Shown here: positions 32,058 to 41,556 of the stretch, one piece after another
How the letters are laid out: every line of letters begins with the position of its first letter
How positions within the stretch are numbered: the stretch's first letter is position 1
From: Immundisolibacter sp049322795
GTDB taxonomy: Bacteria > Pseudomonadota > Gammaproteobacteria > Immundisolibacterales > Immundisolibacteraceae
Direction of reading: 5' to 3'
Assembly (NCBI GenBank): GCA_049322795.1
Contig: JBMOQH010000024.1
Location: forward strand, 62,001-126,000
Length of the DNA: 64,000 nucleotides
Notes under the pieces: generated by a model
The model's database searches: none
What the model was told of the DNA's origin: nothing
Seen by the model: only the letters and a program-made list of their open reading frames with translations
Position numbers and translations under genes: made by a program

Positions 32058-32816
32058 ATGGACCAAGCCGTACACGCCCCGGAATACCTGCGCGAGCTGA
32101 AGGCCGACTGGCTGGTCGCGCTGCGCGCCGAGGTCATCGAACCCATCCGCGCCAAGGCGGTGGCGCATCCGTTCATCGCCGAGGTGGCGGCCGGCACGTT
32201 TCCGGTGCCCAAGCTGCGGCGTTTCTTTGCCGACCTGTGCTGGACCGTCATCACCACGCCGGGCGTGGTGGCGAGCCTCGCCGCCCGCACGCCGCACTAC
32301 GAGCACCCGATCAAGACCAAGCTGCTCGAGAACGCCTACACGGAATGGAACCACGCCTTCGCGCTGTCGCAGACGGTGAATGCGCTGGGCGGCCCCGGCG
32401 ACCGCATCTTCGAGGGGCCGGAGACGGCCTGGGAGGCGCTGCCCTACGCCTGGCATCTGCGCAACTGGCAGCTGCTGTATGCCTACAACCAGCCGTGGCT
32501 GGAGGGCATCGCGGCGTTTGCGGTCGGCATCGAGGCGCTGGTGCCGAGCATCATCCACCCGCTGTGGAAGGGCTGCGAGCAGCACTACGGCCTCGAGGGC
32601 GATGGGCTCGACTGGCTGGCCTGGCATGGCGGCGAGGTCGAGATGCAACACGGCAACGACGGCCTGTACATCCTGGAAGCCAAGGTGCCGGCGGACGACC
32701 GGGCCCTGCAGGCGCAGCTGCGCTCGGTGGTGCACAAGACCATGCTGGTGCTAGGCGAGCACTGGCTGGACTACTACTACGGGGTGGACGAGGCTCCCGA
32801 GGCCACCGCCGCGTAG
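32058..32816 (+). CDS. TenA/PqqC-like heme-oxygenase-fold protein
   Basis: A 252-residue, almost entirely helical protein of the heme-oxygenase-like superfamily (TenA, PqqC, CADD and related iron oxygenases). Features include HPFIAEVAAGTFPVPKLRRF near the N-terminus, the middle segment with Glu and His in TEWNHAF, and a C-terminal set of acidic and His residues (GIEALVPS, HGGEVEMQHGND, GEHWLDYYYG) that could hold a di-iron or cofactor site. ATG 32058 has GGAGGAG before it. Divergent from Rieske module 2, so possibly co-regulated with it. No thiamine or PQQ genes are nearby, which argues against those roles. Confidence 0.7.
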   Translation: MDQAVHAPEYLRELKADWLVALRAEVIEPIRAKAVAHPFIAEVAAGTFPVPKLRRFFADLCWTVITTPGVVASLAARTPHYEHPIKTKLLENAYTEWNHAFALSQTVNALGGPGDRIFEGPETAWEALPYAWHLRNWQLLYAYNQPWLEGIAAFAVGIEALVPSIIHPLWKGCEQHYGLEGDGLDWLAWHGGEVEMQHGNDGLYILEAKVPADDRALQAQLRSVVHKTMLVLGEHWLDYYYGVDEAPEATAA

Positions 32817-32891
32817 GGGCACAAAAGGCCGTGCGAGCTTCAGTGCGTGGGTCTTGGCAGCTGCCCATGGCGGCTGCCAGGCGGCGTGTGC

Positions 32892-35501
32892 TCAGTCTCT
32901 GGCAGGCATGACTGGGTGATGGCCTGACAACCAACAACGCAGGGTCTCGACGGGCAAGGGCGCGCTGACCAGGTAGCCCTGCATCTGGTCGCAGCCGTGG
33001 GTTGCGAGCAGCGCAAGCTGCCGGTCGGACTCGACACCCTCGGCAACAACCGCGATGCCCAGGATGCGTGCCAGCATCATGATGCCGGCAACGATGGCGC
33101 CGTCCTCGCGTGCGGTGGCGCCTGGCGCAATGAACGAAGGGTCGAGCTTCAGCCTGTCGATTGGCAGCCGTTTCAGGTAGGCGAGGCTGGAGTAACCGGT
33201 GCCGAAATCGTCCAGCGAAAAATGGATGCCGTGTCGCCCCAGGCGCCGGACGGTTTCGAGCGCCGCCTCGCCGCCACTGAACAGTGCGTTCTCGGTAATC
33301 TCGAAAGCGAGCCGCTGCGGGTCGAACCCGGTCTGTGCCAATACATCCAGGACGCGTTGCTCGAACTGGGGGTGCTTGAGCTGCCGGACCGAGAGATTGA
33401 CCGCCAGCTGCATGTCGTCACCGCCGGGCAGCGTCGCCAGATCCTCGCAGGCGCGTCGCAGTACCCATTCGCCGAGTTCATGGATGATGCCGCAGTCGTC
33501 GGCCAGCGGGATGAAAACGTCGGGGAGCAGCAGGCCACGCTCGGGATGTTGCCAGCGCACCAGCGCCTCCACGCCCGTGATGCGGTCGTTGGCGAGTGCC
33601 TTGATCGGCTGATAGCTGAGGCGAAGGTCGCCACGCTCCACAGCGCGCTGCAGGTCGGCTTCGAGTGCCAGGCGGTCGGTGGCCTGCGCGGTCATGCCGG
33701 GCTCGAAGAAGCAGAACATCCCGCCGCCGCCCCGTTTTACGCGATACATGGCCGCGTCGGCATTGCGCAGCAAGCCCGACGCGCTGCGTTCGTCGAGCGG
33801 ATACAGCGTGAGGCCGAGACTCGCGCCGCTTCGGATGGGCTGGCCATTGATTTCGAACGGCGACTCGAAGGCTTCCAGCAGCTTGCCCGCCACCCGGGCC
33901 AGATCCTCGGTGCGCACCAGGTTCGGGACCAGCACACCGAATTCGTCGCCGGCCAGGCGTGCCACGGTGTCCTCGGCGCGCACGGCGCCCTGCAAACGCT
34001 CGGCAATGCGCACCAGCAGCCGATCGCCGACGTCGTGGCCGAGACCGTCGTTGATGCTCTTGAAACGGTCGAGATCGACGAAAACCAGCCCGACCAGCCC
34101 ACCGTGGCGGTCCGCCTCGACCATCGCCCGCTCCAGGCGATCGGCGAACAGGACGCGATTGGGCAGGCCGGTGACGGCATCGTAGTGCGCCAGTTGCTGC
34201 AGGCGCTGCTCGGCCCGTTGCCGCTGGATGACATTGCCGAGTTGATCGGCCACTGCCCGCAGCACGCTGAGCAGGCGTTCGTCGCGCGGCCGCGGCTCGG
34301 CCAGCCAGCATTCGATGATGCCCAGCGGGCCGTGCTCGCTGAGCACGGGCACGGCCAGTGCGGTCCTGACATCGGCGGGCAGGCGTGGTCGCGGCGCGGG
34401 CTCCGGCGGCTGCGCTCCGGGCTCGAACCACAGGGCGCTGCCCGTCAGCCAGGCGCGGCCGGGCAGGCTGTCGCCGAGCGCGTCATCGGTGTCCACGGTG
34501 CTCGGTGGGCGACCGGGAGCCACCGCCAGGGCGCTGCGCTCCAGGCGTGTTGCGCGCTCGTCAGGCAGCCAGATCTGCACTTGAAGCCAGTCGTGTTCGA
34601 GCCGCAATTGGTGCGCGCAGGCGGCCAGAATGGCCGGCAGTCGGGCGCCGGCGGTGGCCTGTTGCGACACGGTGAGCAGCAGGCGCATTTCGCGTTCGTG
34701 CTGCACGCGGTCGCTTATGTCGCGCAGGACCAGCAGGAAGGCCGCATGGCCGTTCTCGCGGTACTTGGTCAGGGCCGCCTCGATCAGCACCGGATGGCCG
34801 TCCACACGCTGGCCTGAGATGTCCGCCTGTTCGCCGATCCGCCAAGTCGCCTCCGGTGCCGCGGCAAACGCCTCGAGCAAGGTCTCGAACATCGGCCACT
34901 GATGCTCGGGAATCAGGCGCGACAGGTGCTGGCCGACGATGTCCGCCTCGGTGTAGCCGAGCAGCAGGGCGGCGCCACCACTCCACAGGGTGATGCGACA
35001 GTCGGCGTCGAAGCCGATCACCGCGTCGGCGCTCACCGCCAGCAACTGGCGCACGCGGGCGTCAGCCGCCAGTTGCCGCTGATTCTCCTGCGCTGCCCGC
35101 AGTTCACGCGAAATGGCCGGCAGCAGTCGCCGCAGGTCGCTCTTGGTCACGTAGTCGCGGGCACCTTCCTGCAGCGCCCGCACCGCCGCCGCTTCCCCCA
35201 GGGTGCCGGACACGAAGATGAACGGCACGGTCGGCGCGTGCCGCCGCACCAGGGCGAGGGCACCGGAGCCGCCGAAGCCCGGCATGGTGTAGTCGGCCAG
35301 GACCACATCCCAATCGTCTTCCAGCGTGCGCAGCAGGTCTTTCTCGGTGGCCACCCGCCGCCAGTTCGGCGCGTAGCCGCCGTCGCGCAGATGCTCGATC
35401 AGCAGCAGTGCGTCGTCGGGCGAGTCGTCGACCACCAGCACCCGTAACGGGGCAGGGGCGGCGTCAAGGGGGGCGAAGCCGGTCACGGTCGTACCCCTCA
35501 C
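32892..35501 (-). CDS. REC-PAS-GAF-GGDEF-EAL signalling protein
   Basis: An 869-residue cyclic-di-GMP enzyme. Receiver domain about 18-135 with Asp70 in VVLADYTMPG and a Lys in DYVTKSD; PAS about 145-265; GAF-like about 275-425; GGDEF about 435-600, where the signature is AGDEF (517-521); EAL about 610-860 with GVEALVRW, LDDFGTGYSSL and VVAEGVES. The EAL residues look complete, so phosphodiesterase activity is likely; the AGDEF variant may be an active cyclase or a GTP-binding regulator. GTG 35501 overlaps the upstream regulator's stop (GTGA). Last of a three-gene operon with kinase and regulator. Confidence 0.93.
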   Translation of the reverse strand: MRGTTVTGFAPLDAAPAPLRVLVVDDSPDDALLLIEHLRDGGYAPNWRRVATEKDLLRTLEDDWDVVLADYTMPGFGGSGALALVRRHAPTVPFIFVSGTLGEAAAVRALQEGARDYVTKSDLRRLLPAISRELRAAQENQRQLAADARVRQLLAVSADAVIGFDADCRITLWSGGAALLLGYTEADIVGQHLSRLIPEHQWPMFETLLEAFAAAPEATWRIGEQADISGQRVDGHPVLIEAALTKYRENGHAAFLLVLRDISDRVQHEREMRLLLTVSQQATAGARLPAILAACAHQLRLEHDWLQVQIWLPDERATRLERSALAVAPGRPPSTVDTDDALGDSLPGRAWLTGSALWFEPGAQPPEPAPRPRLPADVRTALAVPVLSEHGPLGIIECWLAEPRPRDERLLSVLRAVADQLGNVIQRQRAEQRLQQLAHYDAVTGLPNRVLFADRLERAMVEADRHGGLVGLVFVDLDRFKSINDGLGHDVGDRLLVRIAERLQGAVRAEDTVARLAGDEFGVLVPNLVRTEDLARVAGKLLEAFESPFEINGQPIRSGASLGLTLYPLDERSASGLLRNADAAMYRVKRGGGGMFCFFEPGMTAQATDRLALEADLQRAVERGDLRLSYQPIKALANDRITGVEALVRWQHPERGLLLPDVFIPLADDCGIIHELGEWVLRRACEDLATLPGGDDMQLAVNLSVRQLKHPQFEQRVLDVLAQTGFDPQRLAFEITENALFSGGEAALETVRRLGRHGIHFSLDDFGTGYSSLAYLKRLPIDRLKLDPSFIAPGATAREDGAIVAGIMMLARILGIAVVAEGVESDRQLALLATHGCDQMQGYLVSAPLPVETLRCWLSGHHPVMPARD

Positions 35502-35929
35502 GGCCGCCGGTTGAGCAGCAGCCAGTACAGGCCAAGCTGCTGGGTTGCGGCGACGAACTCATCGAAATCGACCGGCTTTCGGACGTAGCTGTTGCAGCCG
35601 AGCCGATAACTTTCGACAACGTCGCGTTCCTCGGTCGATGAGGTGAGCACGACGACAGGTTGCGACCAGGTGCGTGTGTCGGCCCGGACCTGACGCAACA
35701 CCTCCAGGCCGTCGATGCGTGGCAACTTGATGTCCAGCAGCACCACCGCGGGCATTTGCGCCGCGTCGCGGCTGGCCCAGCTGCCACGCGCGAACAGGTA
35801 ATCGAGCGCCTGCACGCCGTCGCGCACCACCACCAGCCGATTGGCGAGGCGCTGTTGCTCGAAGGCGTGCAGCGTCAGCGCCTCGTCGTCCGGATTGTCT
35901 TCGACCAACAGGATGGTGGGTTCGCTCAT
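35498..35929 (-). CDS. Rcp1-type single-domain response regulator
   Basis: A 143-residue receiver with the Rcp1-like layout found beside phytochrome-type kinases: LLVEDNPDDEALTLHAF, the long loop DYLFARGSWASRD, phospho-acceptor Asp in VVLLDIKLPRIDG, and Lys in YVRKPVDFDEF. No output domain. Its ATG overlaps the kinase stop (ATGA) and its stop overlaps the GGDEF/EAL start, so the three proteins are made in a coupled way and probably pass phosphate in order. Confidence 0.92.
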   Translation of the reverse strand: MSEPTILLVEDNPDDEALTLHAFEQQRLANRLVVVRDGVQALDYLFARGSWASRDAAQMPAVVLLDIKLPRIDGLEVLRQVRADTRTWSQPVVVLTSSTEERDVVESYRLGCNSYVRKPVDFDEFVAATQQLGLYWLLLNRRP

Positions 35930-38487
35930 GCCGGGGCCTCGTCAGGCAGCGTGAAGCGGAAGCAGGCGCCCTGCTGCGGCTGGGCCTGCGCCCAGATTCG
36001 ACCGCCATGTTTGTGGATGATTCGCTGCACCGTGGCGAGTCCTATGCCGGTGCCGGGGAACTCGTCGACGCCGTGCAGACGCTGGAAGGGCCCAAACAGC
36101 TGCTCGGCGTGCGCCATGTCGAAACCGGCTCCGTTGTCGCTGACCACGAATATCGGCTCCGCGGCGGTGCCTTCACGGTGGAATCTGACCGACGGATTGA
36201 CCGTTTGTCCAGTGAATTTCCACGCATTGTCGAGCAAGTTGACCAAGACCACCCGCAGCAGCGGGCCGTCACCCCAGGCCCGCAGGCCGGGCGCTATCTG
36301 GACCTCGACCTCGCGTTGTGGGTCCTGTTCGCGCAGCCCGGCGATGATGTCGGCAGCCAGCGCGCTCAGGTCGACCGAGCGCCGGTGCAGTGGGGTGCGC
36401 GTCACCCGCGCCAGATTGAGCAAATCGTCGATGAGGATGCCCATGCGTTGGGCGTTGTAGCGAACCCGGCTCAGCCGCTCACGGTTGGTTTCGTCCAACA
36501 GGTTCGCGCATTCGTTTTCGATGATGCGGCTGAAGCCGTCGATCGACCGCAACGGCGCCCGCAGATCATGAGAAACCGAATAGCTGAACGCTTCGAGCTC
36601 GCGGTTGGTCGATTCGAGTTCCGCCGCGCGCGCCGTCAGAGCCGTGTTCAGGTCGACAATGCGTTGCTGCGCCTGCTTGCGTTCGGTGACGTCTTCGAGC
36701 AGTCCATCCCACAGCACGCCGCCATCGGTTTGTCGTGGCGCCGCCGTCAGTGAGGCATCGAAGCGTCGGCCGCGCAGCGTCGTGCCCACGAATTCGGCAT
36801 TGAGCAGGCCACCGGCGCGGTGCGCTTCGGTGAGTATGGCCGCGCGTTCACCCGCTGCCTGATGGAATGCGGATACCGGGCTGCCGAGCAATTGCTGCAT
36901 GGAATCCGCCTCGAGGATTCGCAGCATGGCGGGATTCGCCTCGAGCAACCGCCCGTCGGGGTCGTCGTTGGAGACAAAAATGCCGATCGGCAGGTTGTCG
37001 ACGACCGCCCGGAGGCGTTGATCCGCCTCCCGCGCCTCGCGCATGGCGGCGACTCGCGCGTCGATGTCGCGGATGGAGACGATGATGCGCGTCTGCGTGC
37101 CATCGGCCAGGGCGCCGAGCGCAACCTCGACGGCGAGTTGCTTGCCATCCGCCCGCAGCACGGACAGGTCGCCCGCCTCGCCGAACAGCCGGTAGGGGGT
37201 CGGTTGGGCGAGAAAGCGTCGCCAGCGCAGGCGGTGGCTGTCGATCATGTCCGCCGGTATGAGGCTGCCGATCTCTGCGCCCAGCAATTGATCATGGGCG
37301 TACCCGAGCAACGCCTCGCAGCGAGGGTTGGCCAGTTCGATGCGGCCGTCCTGGCCGACCACCAGCACGGCGTCCGGCACCGCCTCGAACACGCCGCGAA
37401 ACAGCGCTTCGGCCCGTTGTCGCTCCGCGACCTGGCGGCGCAGCTCGTCGGCGCTGTAAGACAGCTGTCGGGTGCGGGCCGCGACCTGCCGTTCGAGGTC
37501 CGCCGCCAACGCGGCGAGGTCCGCGGCCGCGTCGCGATTGCGACGATCGAGGCGCCTCAGTCGACCGGCGTCGATCGCCAGCGCACCGCCGAGAATTGCC
37601 ATCACCACCGATACAAACAGCGCGCCAGCGGCAGCTCCTTCGATCAGGCCCGCACGTTCGATTGATACACGCAGCCACGCCATGGCTGGCAGCAATACCC
37701 CCACCGCCGGCAGCAGGTGCCGCAGCGAAGCGCCGCCCGCGTCATTGGCGATGAGCAGGCCGATGGGGCCGCGCTCGGGCTGTGCGCACCACACGCCACA
37801 GGCCAGCAGCAGGAATGACACCGCGCCCATCGGCGCGACACCGGTCGTGGCAGAGGCGAAATAAAGCCGCGGCGCGTCATACAGATGCCCGAATGCGGCA
37901 ACGAGGCCGACAAAGCCGCCGCCGAACGCGAGTGCCGCCACGAAACGGGCGGCAAGGGGGTTGGCCCGATGCAGGCAGAGCAGGGCCAGGCCGAGCATTC
38001 CAGCCGCGATGCAGGGAACTGCGGGCATCTGGGTAATCCGCTCCAGCAGGGCGGGGGCGACGGTCGCCAGCGGGGCCCGACCGACCCCGAGATGGACAAG
38101 GGTGGCGCCGAGCGATACGAACACGGCGAGGCTGGCGGCTGAACGCCCGAACACTCGCAAACGTGGGGAGCGCACGCCTGAGCCCAGGCAGAACAGGGCG
38201 GCGGCCAGTACTCCGAAGATGCAAGCCGCCTGCGGGCGCATGGCGACGTCCGGCGGCAGCAGATCGCCCGGATCGCTGCCCCAGAACAGCGAACTGCCGA
38301 CCAGCACCAGCACTGCGCTCGAAGCGCCCCACACAATGGCTCGCGCAGCACGTACGCCGCTCAGCAGCACCGGCCGCGGCAGCGCGCGAGCCGGCAAGCT
38401 GCGGACAGAATCGTTCGGGCTATGGTCGGGTGCGTACAAGACATCCAGCCATGCGTTTCGCGGCAGGCAGGCGGATGGTTTTAGCAC
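35926..38487 (-). CDS. Membrane PAS-PAS histidine kinase
   Basis: A sensor kinase of up to 853 residues. The N-terminal 310 residues contain about eight hydrophobic segments forming an integral membrane sensor. A coiled coil (about 315-355), two PAS domains (about 360-480 and 490-610), HisKA with His640 in YSVSHDLRAPL and HATPase_c with NLLDNAWKF, DNGAGF and GTGIGLATV follow. The SHDLRAPL type is that of phytochrome-like kinases that pair with Rcp1 regulators, as here. The start is uncertain: GTG 38487 has no clear ribosome site, and the true start may be 20-45 codons further in. Confidence 0.9.
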   Translation of the reverse strand: MLKPSACLPRNAWLDVLYAPDHSPNDSVRSLPARALPRPVLLSGVRAARAIVWGASSAVLVLVGSSLFWGSDPGDLLPPDVAMRPQAACIFGVLAAALFCLGSGVRSPRLRVFGRSAASLAVFVSLGATLVHLGVGRAPLATVAPALLERITQMPAVPCIAAGMLGLALLCLHRANPLAARFVAALAFGGGFVGLVAAFGHLYDAPRLYFASATTGVAPMGAVSFLLLACGVWCAQPERGPIGLLIANDAGGASLRHLLPAVGVLLPAMAWLRVSIERAGLIEGAAAGALFVSVVMAILGGALAIDAGRLRRLDRRNRDAAADLAALAADLERQVAARTRQLSYSADELRRQVAERQRAEALFRGVFEAVPDAVLVVGQDGRIELANPRCEALLGYAHDQLLGAEIGSLIPADMIDSHRLRWRRFLAQPTPYRLFGEAGDLSVLRADGKQLAVEVALGALADGTQTRIIVSIRDIDARVAAMREAREADQRLRAVVDNLPIGIFVSNDDPDGRLLEANPAMLRILEADSMQQLLGSPVSAFHQAAGERAAILTEAHRAGGLLNAEFVGTTLRGRRFDASLTAAPRQTDGGVLWDGLLEDVTERKQAQQRIVDLNTALTARAAELESTNRELEAFSYSVSHDLRAPLRSIDGFSRIIENECANLLDETNRERLSRVRYNAQRMGILIDDLLNLARVTRTPLHRRSVDLSALAADIIAGLREQDPQREVEVQIAPGLRAWGDGPLLRVVLVNLLDNAWKFTGQTVNPSVRFHREGTAAEPIFVVSDNGAGFDMAHAEQLFGPFQRLHGVDEFPGTGIGLATVQRIIHKHGGRIWAQAQPQQGACFRFTLPDEAPA

Positions 38488-38497
38488 AGTTCGTCAA

Positions 38498-38512
38498 GGG
38501 CCAAATTGGCCC
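38498..38512. promoter_or_regulatory. Perfect palindrome upstream of the PAS kinase
   Basis: GGGCCAAATTGGCCC, 7-bp arms around one central base, lies just upstream of the kinase start and is followed on the minus strand by TTGACG. It may be an operator. No confident -10 box was found. Confidence 0.35.
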
Positions 38513-38688
38513 AAAGTCCCATGGACAAGCGCTGCTTTTTTGGGGTGATTCGGGAGGCTTCGGAGCTCATCCCTTGGCCGGACTATTTAGGATCGCCGCT
38601 CATCCAGCGCACGGTGCTCGGTGCACGGCAGGGCGTGCGACCGCCGGCGGGGAAGCGCCGGATTGATCGGAATTGAGTGGCTGAACCG

Positions 38689-40014
38689 TCAAAAGAACCG
38701 GTTGTGGGGCCGCGGCAGGCCCATGTGCTCGCGCAGCGTCGCGCCTTCGTAGTCGCGCCGGAACAGGCCGCGGCGTTGCAGCTCCGGCACCACCTGGTCG
38801 ACGAAGTCGTCGAGGCCGCCCGGCAGGTAGGGGAACATCACGTTGAAGCCGTCGCAGGCACGCGCTTCGAGCCACTCCTGCATCTGGTCGGCGATCATCG
38901 CCGGCGTCCCGATCATCTCCAGTGTGCCGAAGGCGCCGCCCACGTATTGCGCCAGTTGGCGCACCGTCAGACCGTCGTTGCGGGCCATGTCGACCAGCTT
39001 CTGGCGCGAGGTGTGGCTGGCGTTGGTGGGCGGCAGGTCGTCCGGCAAGGGGCCGTCGAGGTCGAGCTTCGACACGTCGAAACCGAGCTGCACCGACAGC
39101 GTGCCGATGCCGCTCGCCGGGTGCACCAGGCTGTCGAGCTTTGCCTTCTTGGCGCGCGCCTCGGCCGCCGTGTCGCCCACCACCACGAAGGCGCCCGGCA
39201 TGATGACCAAATGATCCGGGTTGCGGCCGGCGGCCTGTGCGCGGCCCTTGATGTCCGCGTACACGCGCTGCGCCTGCGAGAGGTCGCTGACGCCCGAGAA
39301 CACCATCTCGGCGGTTTCTGCGGCCAGTTGCCGGCCGGCGTCGGACTGGCCGGCCTGCACGATCACCGGCCAGCCCTGCACCGGACGGGCGACGTTGAGC
39401 GGCCCGCGGGCTTCGAAGAACTCGCCGTGGAAATCCAGCACGTGCAGCTTGTCGGGGTCGAAGAAGACGCCGCTGTCGACGTCGCGGATGAAGGCGTCGT
39501 CGGCCCAGCTGTCCCACAGACCGGTAACGACTTCGTAGAACTCGCGCGCGCGGCGATAGCGCAGGTCGTGCTCGATTTCCTGGATGCCGAAGTTGCGCGC
39601 CTCGTTGGGGTTGGTGGAGGTGACGACGTTCCAGCCGGCGCGCCCGCCACTCAGGTGATCCAGCGAGGCGAACAGCCGCGCCACGTGATAGGGCGCGTTG
39701 TAGGTGGTGGACATGGTGGCGATGAGACCGATGCGCTCGGTCACCGCCGCCAGCGCCGGCAGCAGCGTCATGGGCGCGAACGAGGTGACGGTGGCACTGC
39801 GCTTGAGCGCGTCCGGCGGCATGTTCGGCACCGCCAGGTGGTCGGCCATGAAGAAGGCGTCGAACTTGCCGTATTCGAGCTTTTGCGTGAGCCGCTTGAG
39901 CAGGGGCCAGTTGAAGTTGCCGTCCGGCGTGCCGCCCGGGTAGCGCCAGGCGGCGGTGTGGATGCTGATCGGGCGCATGAAGGCGCCCAGGTGCAGTTGA
40001 CGCGATTCACTCAT
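38689..40014 (-). CDS. LLM-class flavin-dependent monooxygenase (NtaA/DszA type)
   Basis: A 441-residue bacterial-luciferase-like monooxygenase that uses reduced FMN from a separate reductase. The N-terminus LHLGAFMRPISIHTAAWR, the block SFAPMTLLPALAAVTERIGL, and HLSGGRAGWNVVTS with the following NFG are characteristic of the NtaA/SnaA/DszA/SoxA group, which act on nitrilotriacetate, sulfonates or dibenzothiophene-type compounds. Substrate unknown. It is the last gene of the long minus-strand block, 12 nt after the M20 peptidase gene, so it may ride on the housekeeping transcript; the association with that block is probably lineage-specific. Confidence 0.9.
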   Translation of the reverse strand: MSESRQLHLGAFMRPISIHTAAWRYPGGTPDGNFNWPLLKRLTQKLEYGKFDAFFMADHLAVPNMPPDALKRSATVTSFAPMTLLPALAAVTERIGLIATMSTTYNAPYHVARLFASLDHLSGGRAGWNVVTSTNPNEARNFGIQEIEHDLRYRRAREFYEVVTGLWDSWADDAFIRDVDSGVFFDPDKLHVLDFHGEFFEARGPLNVARPVQGWPVIVQAGQSDAGRQLAAETAEMVFSGVSDLSQAQRVYADIKGRAQAAGRNPDHLVIMPGAFVVVGDTAAEARAKKAKLDSLVHPASGIGTLSVQLGFDVSKLDLDGPLPDDLPPTNASHTSRQKLVDMARNDGLTVRQLAQYVGGAFGTLEMIGTPAMIADQMQEWLEARACDGFNVMFPYLPGGLDDFVDQVVPELQRRGLFRRDYEGATLREHMGLPRPHNRFF

Positions 40015-40026
40015 GACCGCTCTCCG

Positions 40027-41556
40027 TCAGGGGGAAGGCGCCGCCGGCGCCAGCGTGACGCCGGCCGCCAGCTGCGCCAGGGCCGCCAGGTAGATCTGCA
40101 TGCCGCGCTCGAGATCGGCGACGGCGAGACGTTCGTTCTCGGCATGCGCCAGCATCGGCCCGCCGGGGAAGCCCATGCCGAAGGCGACGAAATTCGGAAA
40201 CGCCTTGGCGTACGTGGTGCCGCCGATGGCGAGCGGCTTGGCTTGCGTATCACCCGTGAACTGCCGGTAGACGCCGAGCAGCGTCTGGACGAGCGGCGTG
40301 TTCGGGTCCACCCACAGCGCCTCCTTGCCTTCCACCACCTCGAGCCGGCCGTGGTAAGGCGCCACGGCCGCGCCGAGCCGCGCCCGCTGCTGGGCGAGAT
40401 CAAGCCCCGGCGGCAGGCGGATGTTGAGCTGCGCGCGAAGACCGCCGTCGGTGCCGACCAGCCGCCCGAGATTCACGGTGGTCGGATCGAAGCCGGGCGC
40501 CGTGTGGCGGATGCCGAGCGCCGCGCCGTCGGTTTCGAGCCCCAGGCGTTCGGCGATGAAGCCCACCGCCTTGCCCTGCGCCGAGGCCGCGTCGATGCCG
40601 AGCGGTTCGCGGGCACCGTGCAGCAAGCGGGCGAGATGGGTCACCGCATTGATGCCGGCCTGCGGCCGGGCGCCGTGAGCGGCCTTGCCATGAGCGACGA
40701 CTTGCACGCCGTCGGCCGTCTTGTCGACGCTGAACGTGGCCGGGTTCGGGCCGCCGTGGTAGGCGGCGATGGCGACCTTGAGCGTGCCCGCCAGCGCCGC
40801 GGGATCGCCGCCCAGCGTCGCCGTCGCCGCCTCAGGCACGGCGTTGGGCGCGACACCGCCACTGAAGGCCCGCAGCACCGGATCGGTCGGCCCGTCGAAG
40901 TGCAGCGCAAGGTCGAGATAGCTCTTTTCGGCGTGGATGACCGGAAACGCCGCATCGGCGGTCCAGCCCTCGACCGGCACAAGGTCCGCTTCGCGCACGG
41001 CGTCGAGCTCACGCCAGTCCATGTTCTCTTCGCTGCTGCCGACGATCAGGCGCACCGGCCTCGTGAGCGGCAGACCGGCATCCTTGAGCGCGGCCATCGC
41101 GTACAGACTGGCCACCAGCGGCCCCTTGTCGTCGAGACTGCCCCGGCCCCACACGTGGCTGTCCACCAGCGCGCCGCTGAAGGGCGGATGCTCCCAGCGC
41201 GCGGCGTCGCCCGGCGGCACCACGTCGGCGTGCACCAGGATGCCGAGCGCGTCGTCGCCGCGGCCGAGTTCCACCACCGCCACCTGCTCGCCCGGCAGCA
41301 GCCGCGCGGTCAGCCCCAGGCCGTTGGCACGAGCGACCACCGCGCGTAGCAGCGTGGTCTTGTCCGCGCGGTGCGGATCGCCTTCGGCGGTAATGGAGGG
41401 GATGCGCACCCAGGCCTGCAGATCGGCCACGGCGGCGTCCATGCGCCGGGCGACGGCAGCGTCGATCGCCGCCCGGTCGAAGGCCCACGCCGGCGCCGCC
41501 GCCAGCAGCAGCAGCGCCGCGGCCAGCGTGGACTTAAACCACGATCTGCAGTTCAT
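40027..41556 (-). CDS. Exported M20-family metallopeptidase
   Basis: A 509-residue zinc peptidase with a signal peptide (1-25, cleaved after APAWA). Metal ligands are recognisable: His in ILVHADVVPPG, Asp in WGRGSLDDKGP, Glu-Glu in GSSEENMDW, and a C-terminal His in MLAHAENERL. The layout with a large lid domain matches the dipeptidase/PepV-like branch. It probably trims peptides in the periplasm. Its ATG lies 23 nt inside the end of purF, so the two are coupled, though no functional link to purine synthesis is apparent. Confidence 0.88.
   Translation of the reverse strand: MNCRSWFKSTLAAALLLLAAAPAWAFDRAAIDAAVARRMDAAVADLQAWVRIPSITAEGDPHRADKTTLLRAVVARANGLGLTARLLPGEQVAVVELGRGDDALGILVHADVVPPGDAARWEHPPFSGALVDSHVWGRGSLDDKGPLVASLYAMAALKDAGLPLTRPVRLIVGSSEENMDWRELDAVREADLVPVEGWTADAAFPVIHAEKSYLDLALHFDGPTDPVLRAFSGGVAPNAVPEAATATLGGDPAALAGTLKVAIAAYHGGPNPATFSVDKTADGVQVVAHGKAAHGARPQAGINAVTHLARLLHGAREPLGIDAASAQGKAVGFIAERLGLETDGAALGIRHTAPGFDPTTVNLGRLVGTDGGLRAQLNIRLPPGLDLAQQRARLGAAVAPYHGRLEVVEGKEALWVDPNTPLVQTLLGVYRQFTGDTQAKPLAIGGTTYAKAFPNFVAFGMGFPGGPMLAHAENERLAVADLERGMQIYLAALAQLAAGVTLAPAAPSP

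Noticed and set aside
38677..41349. Plus-strand frame of 890 codons opposite the flavin monooxygenase and M20 peptidase genes
   Set aside because: His/Arg/Ala-rich composition typical of antisense frames in GC-rich DNA; both minus-strand genes are well supported.
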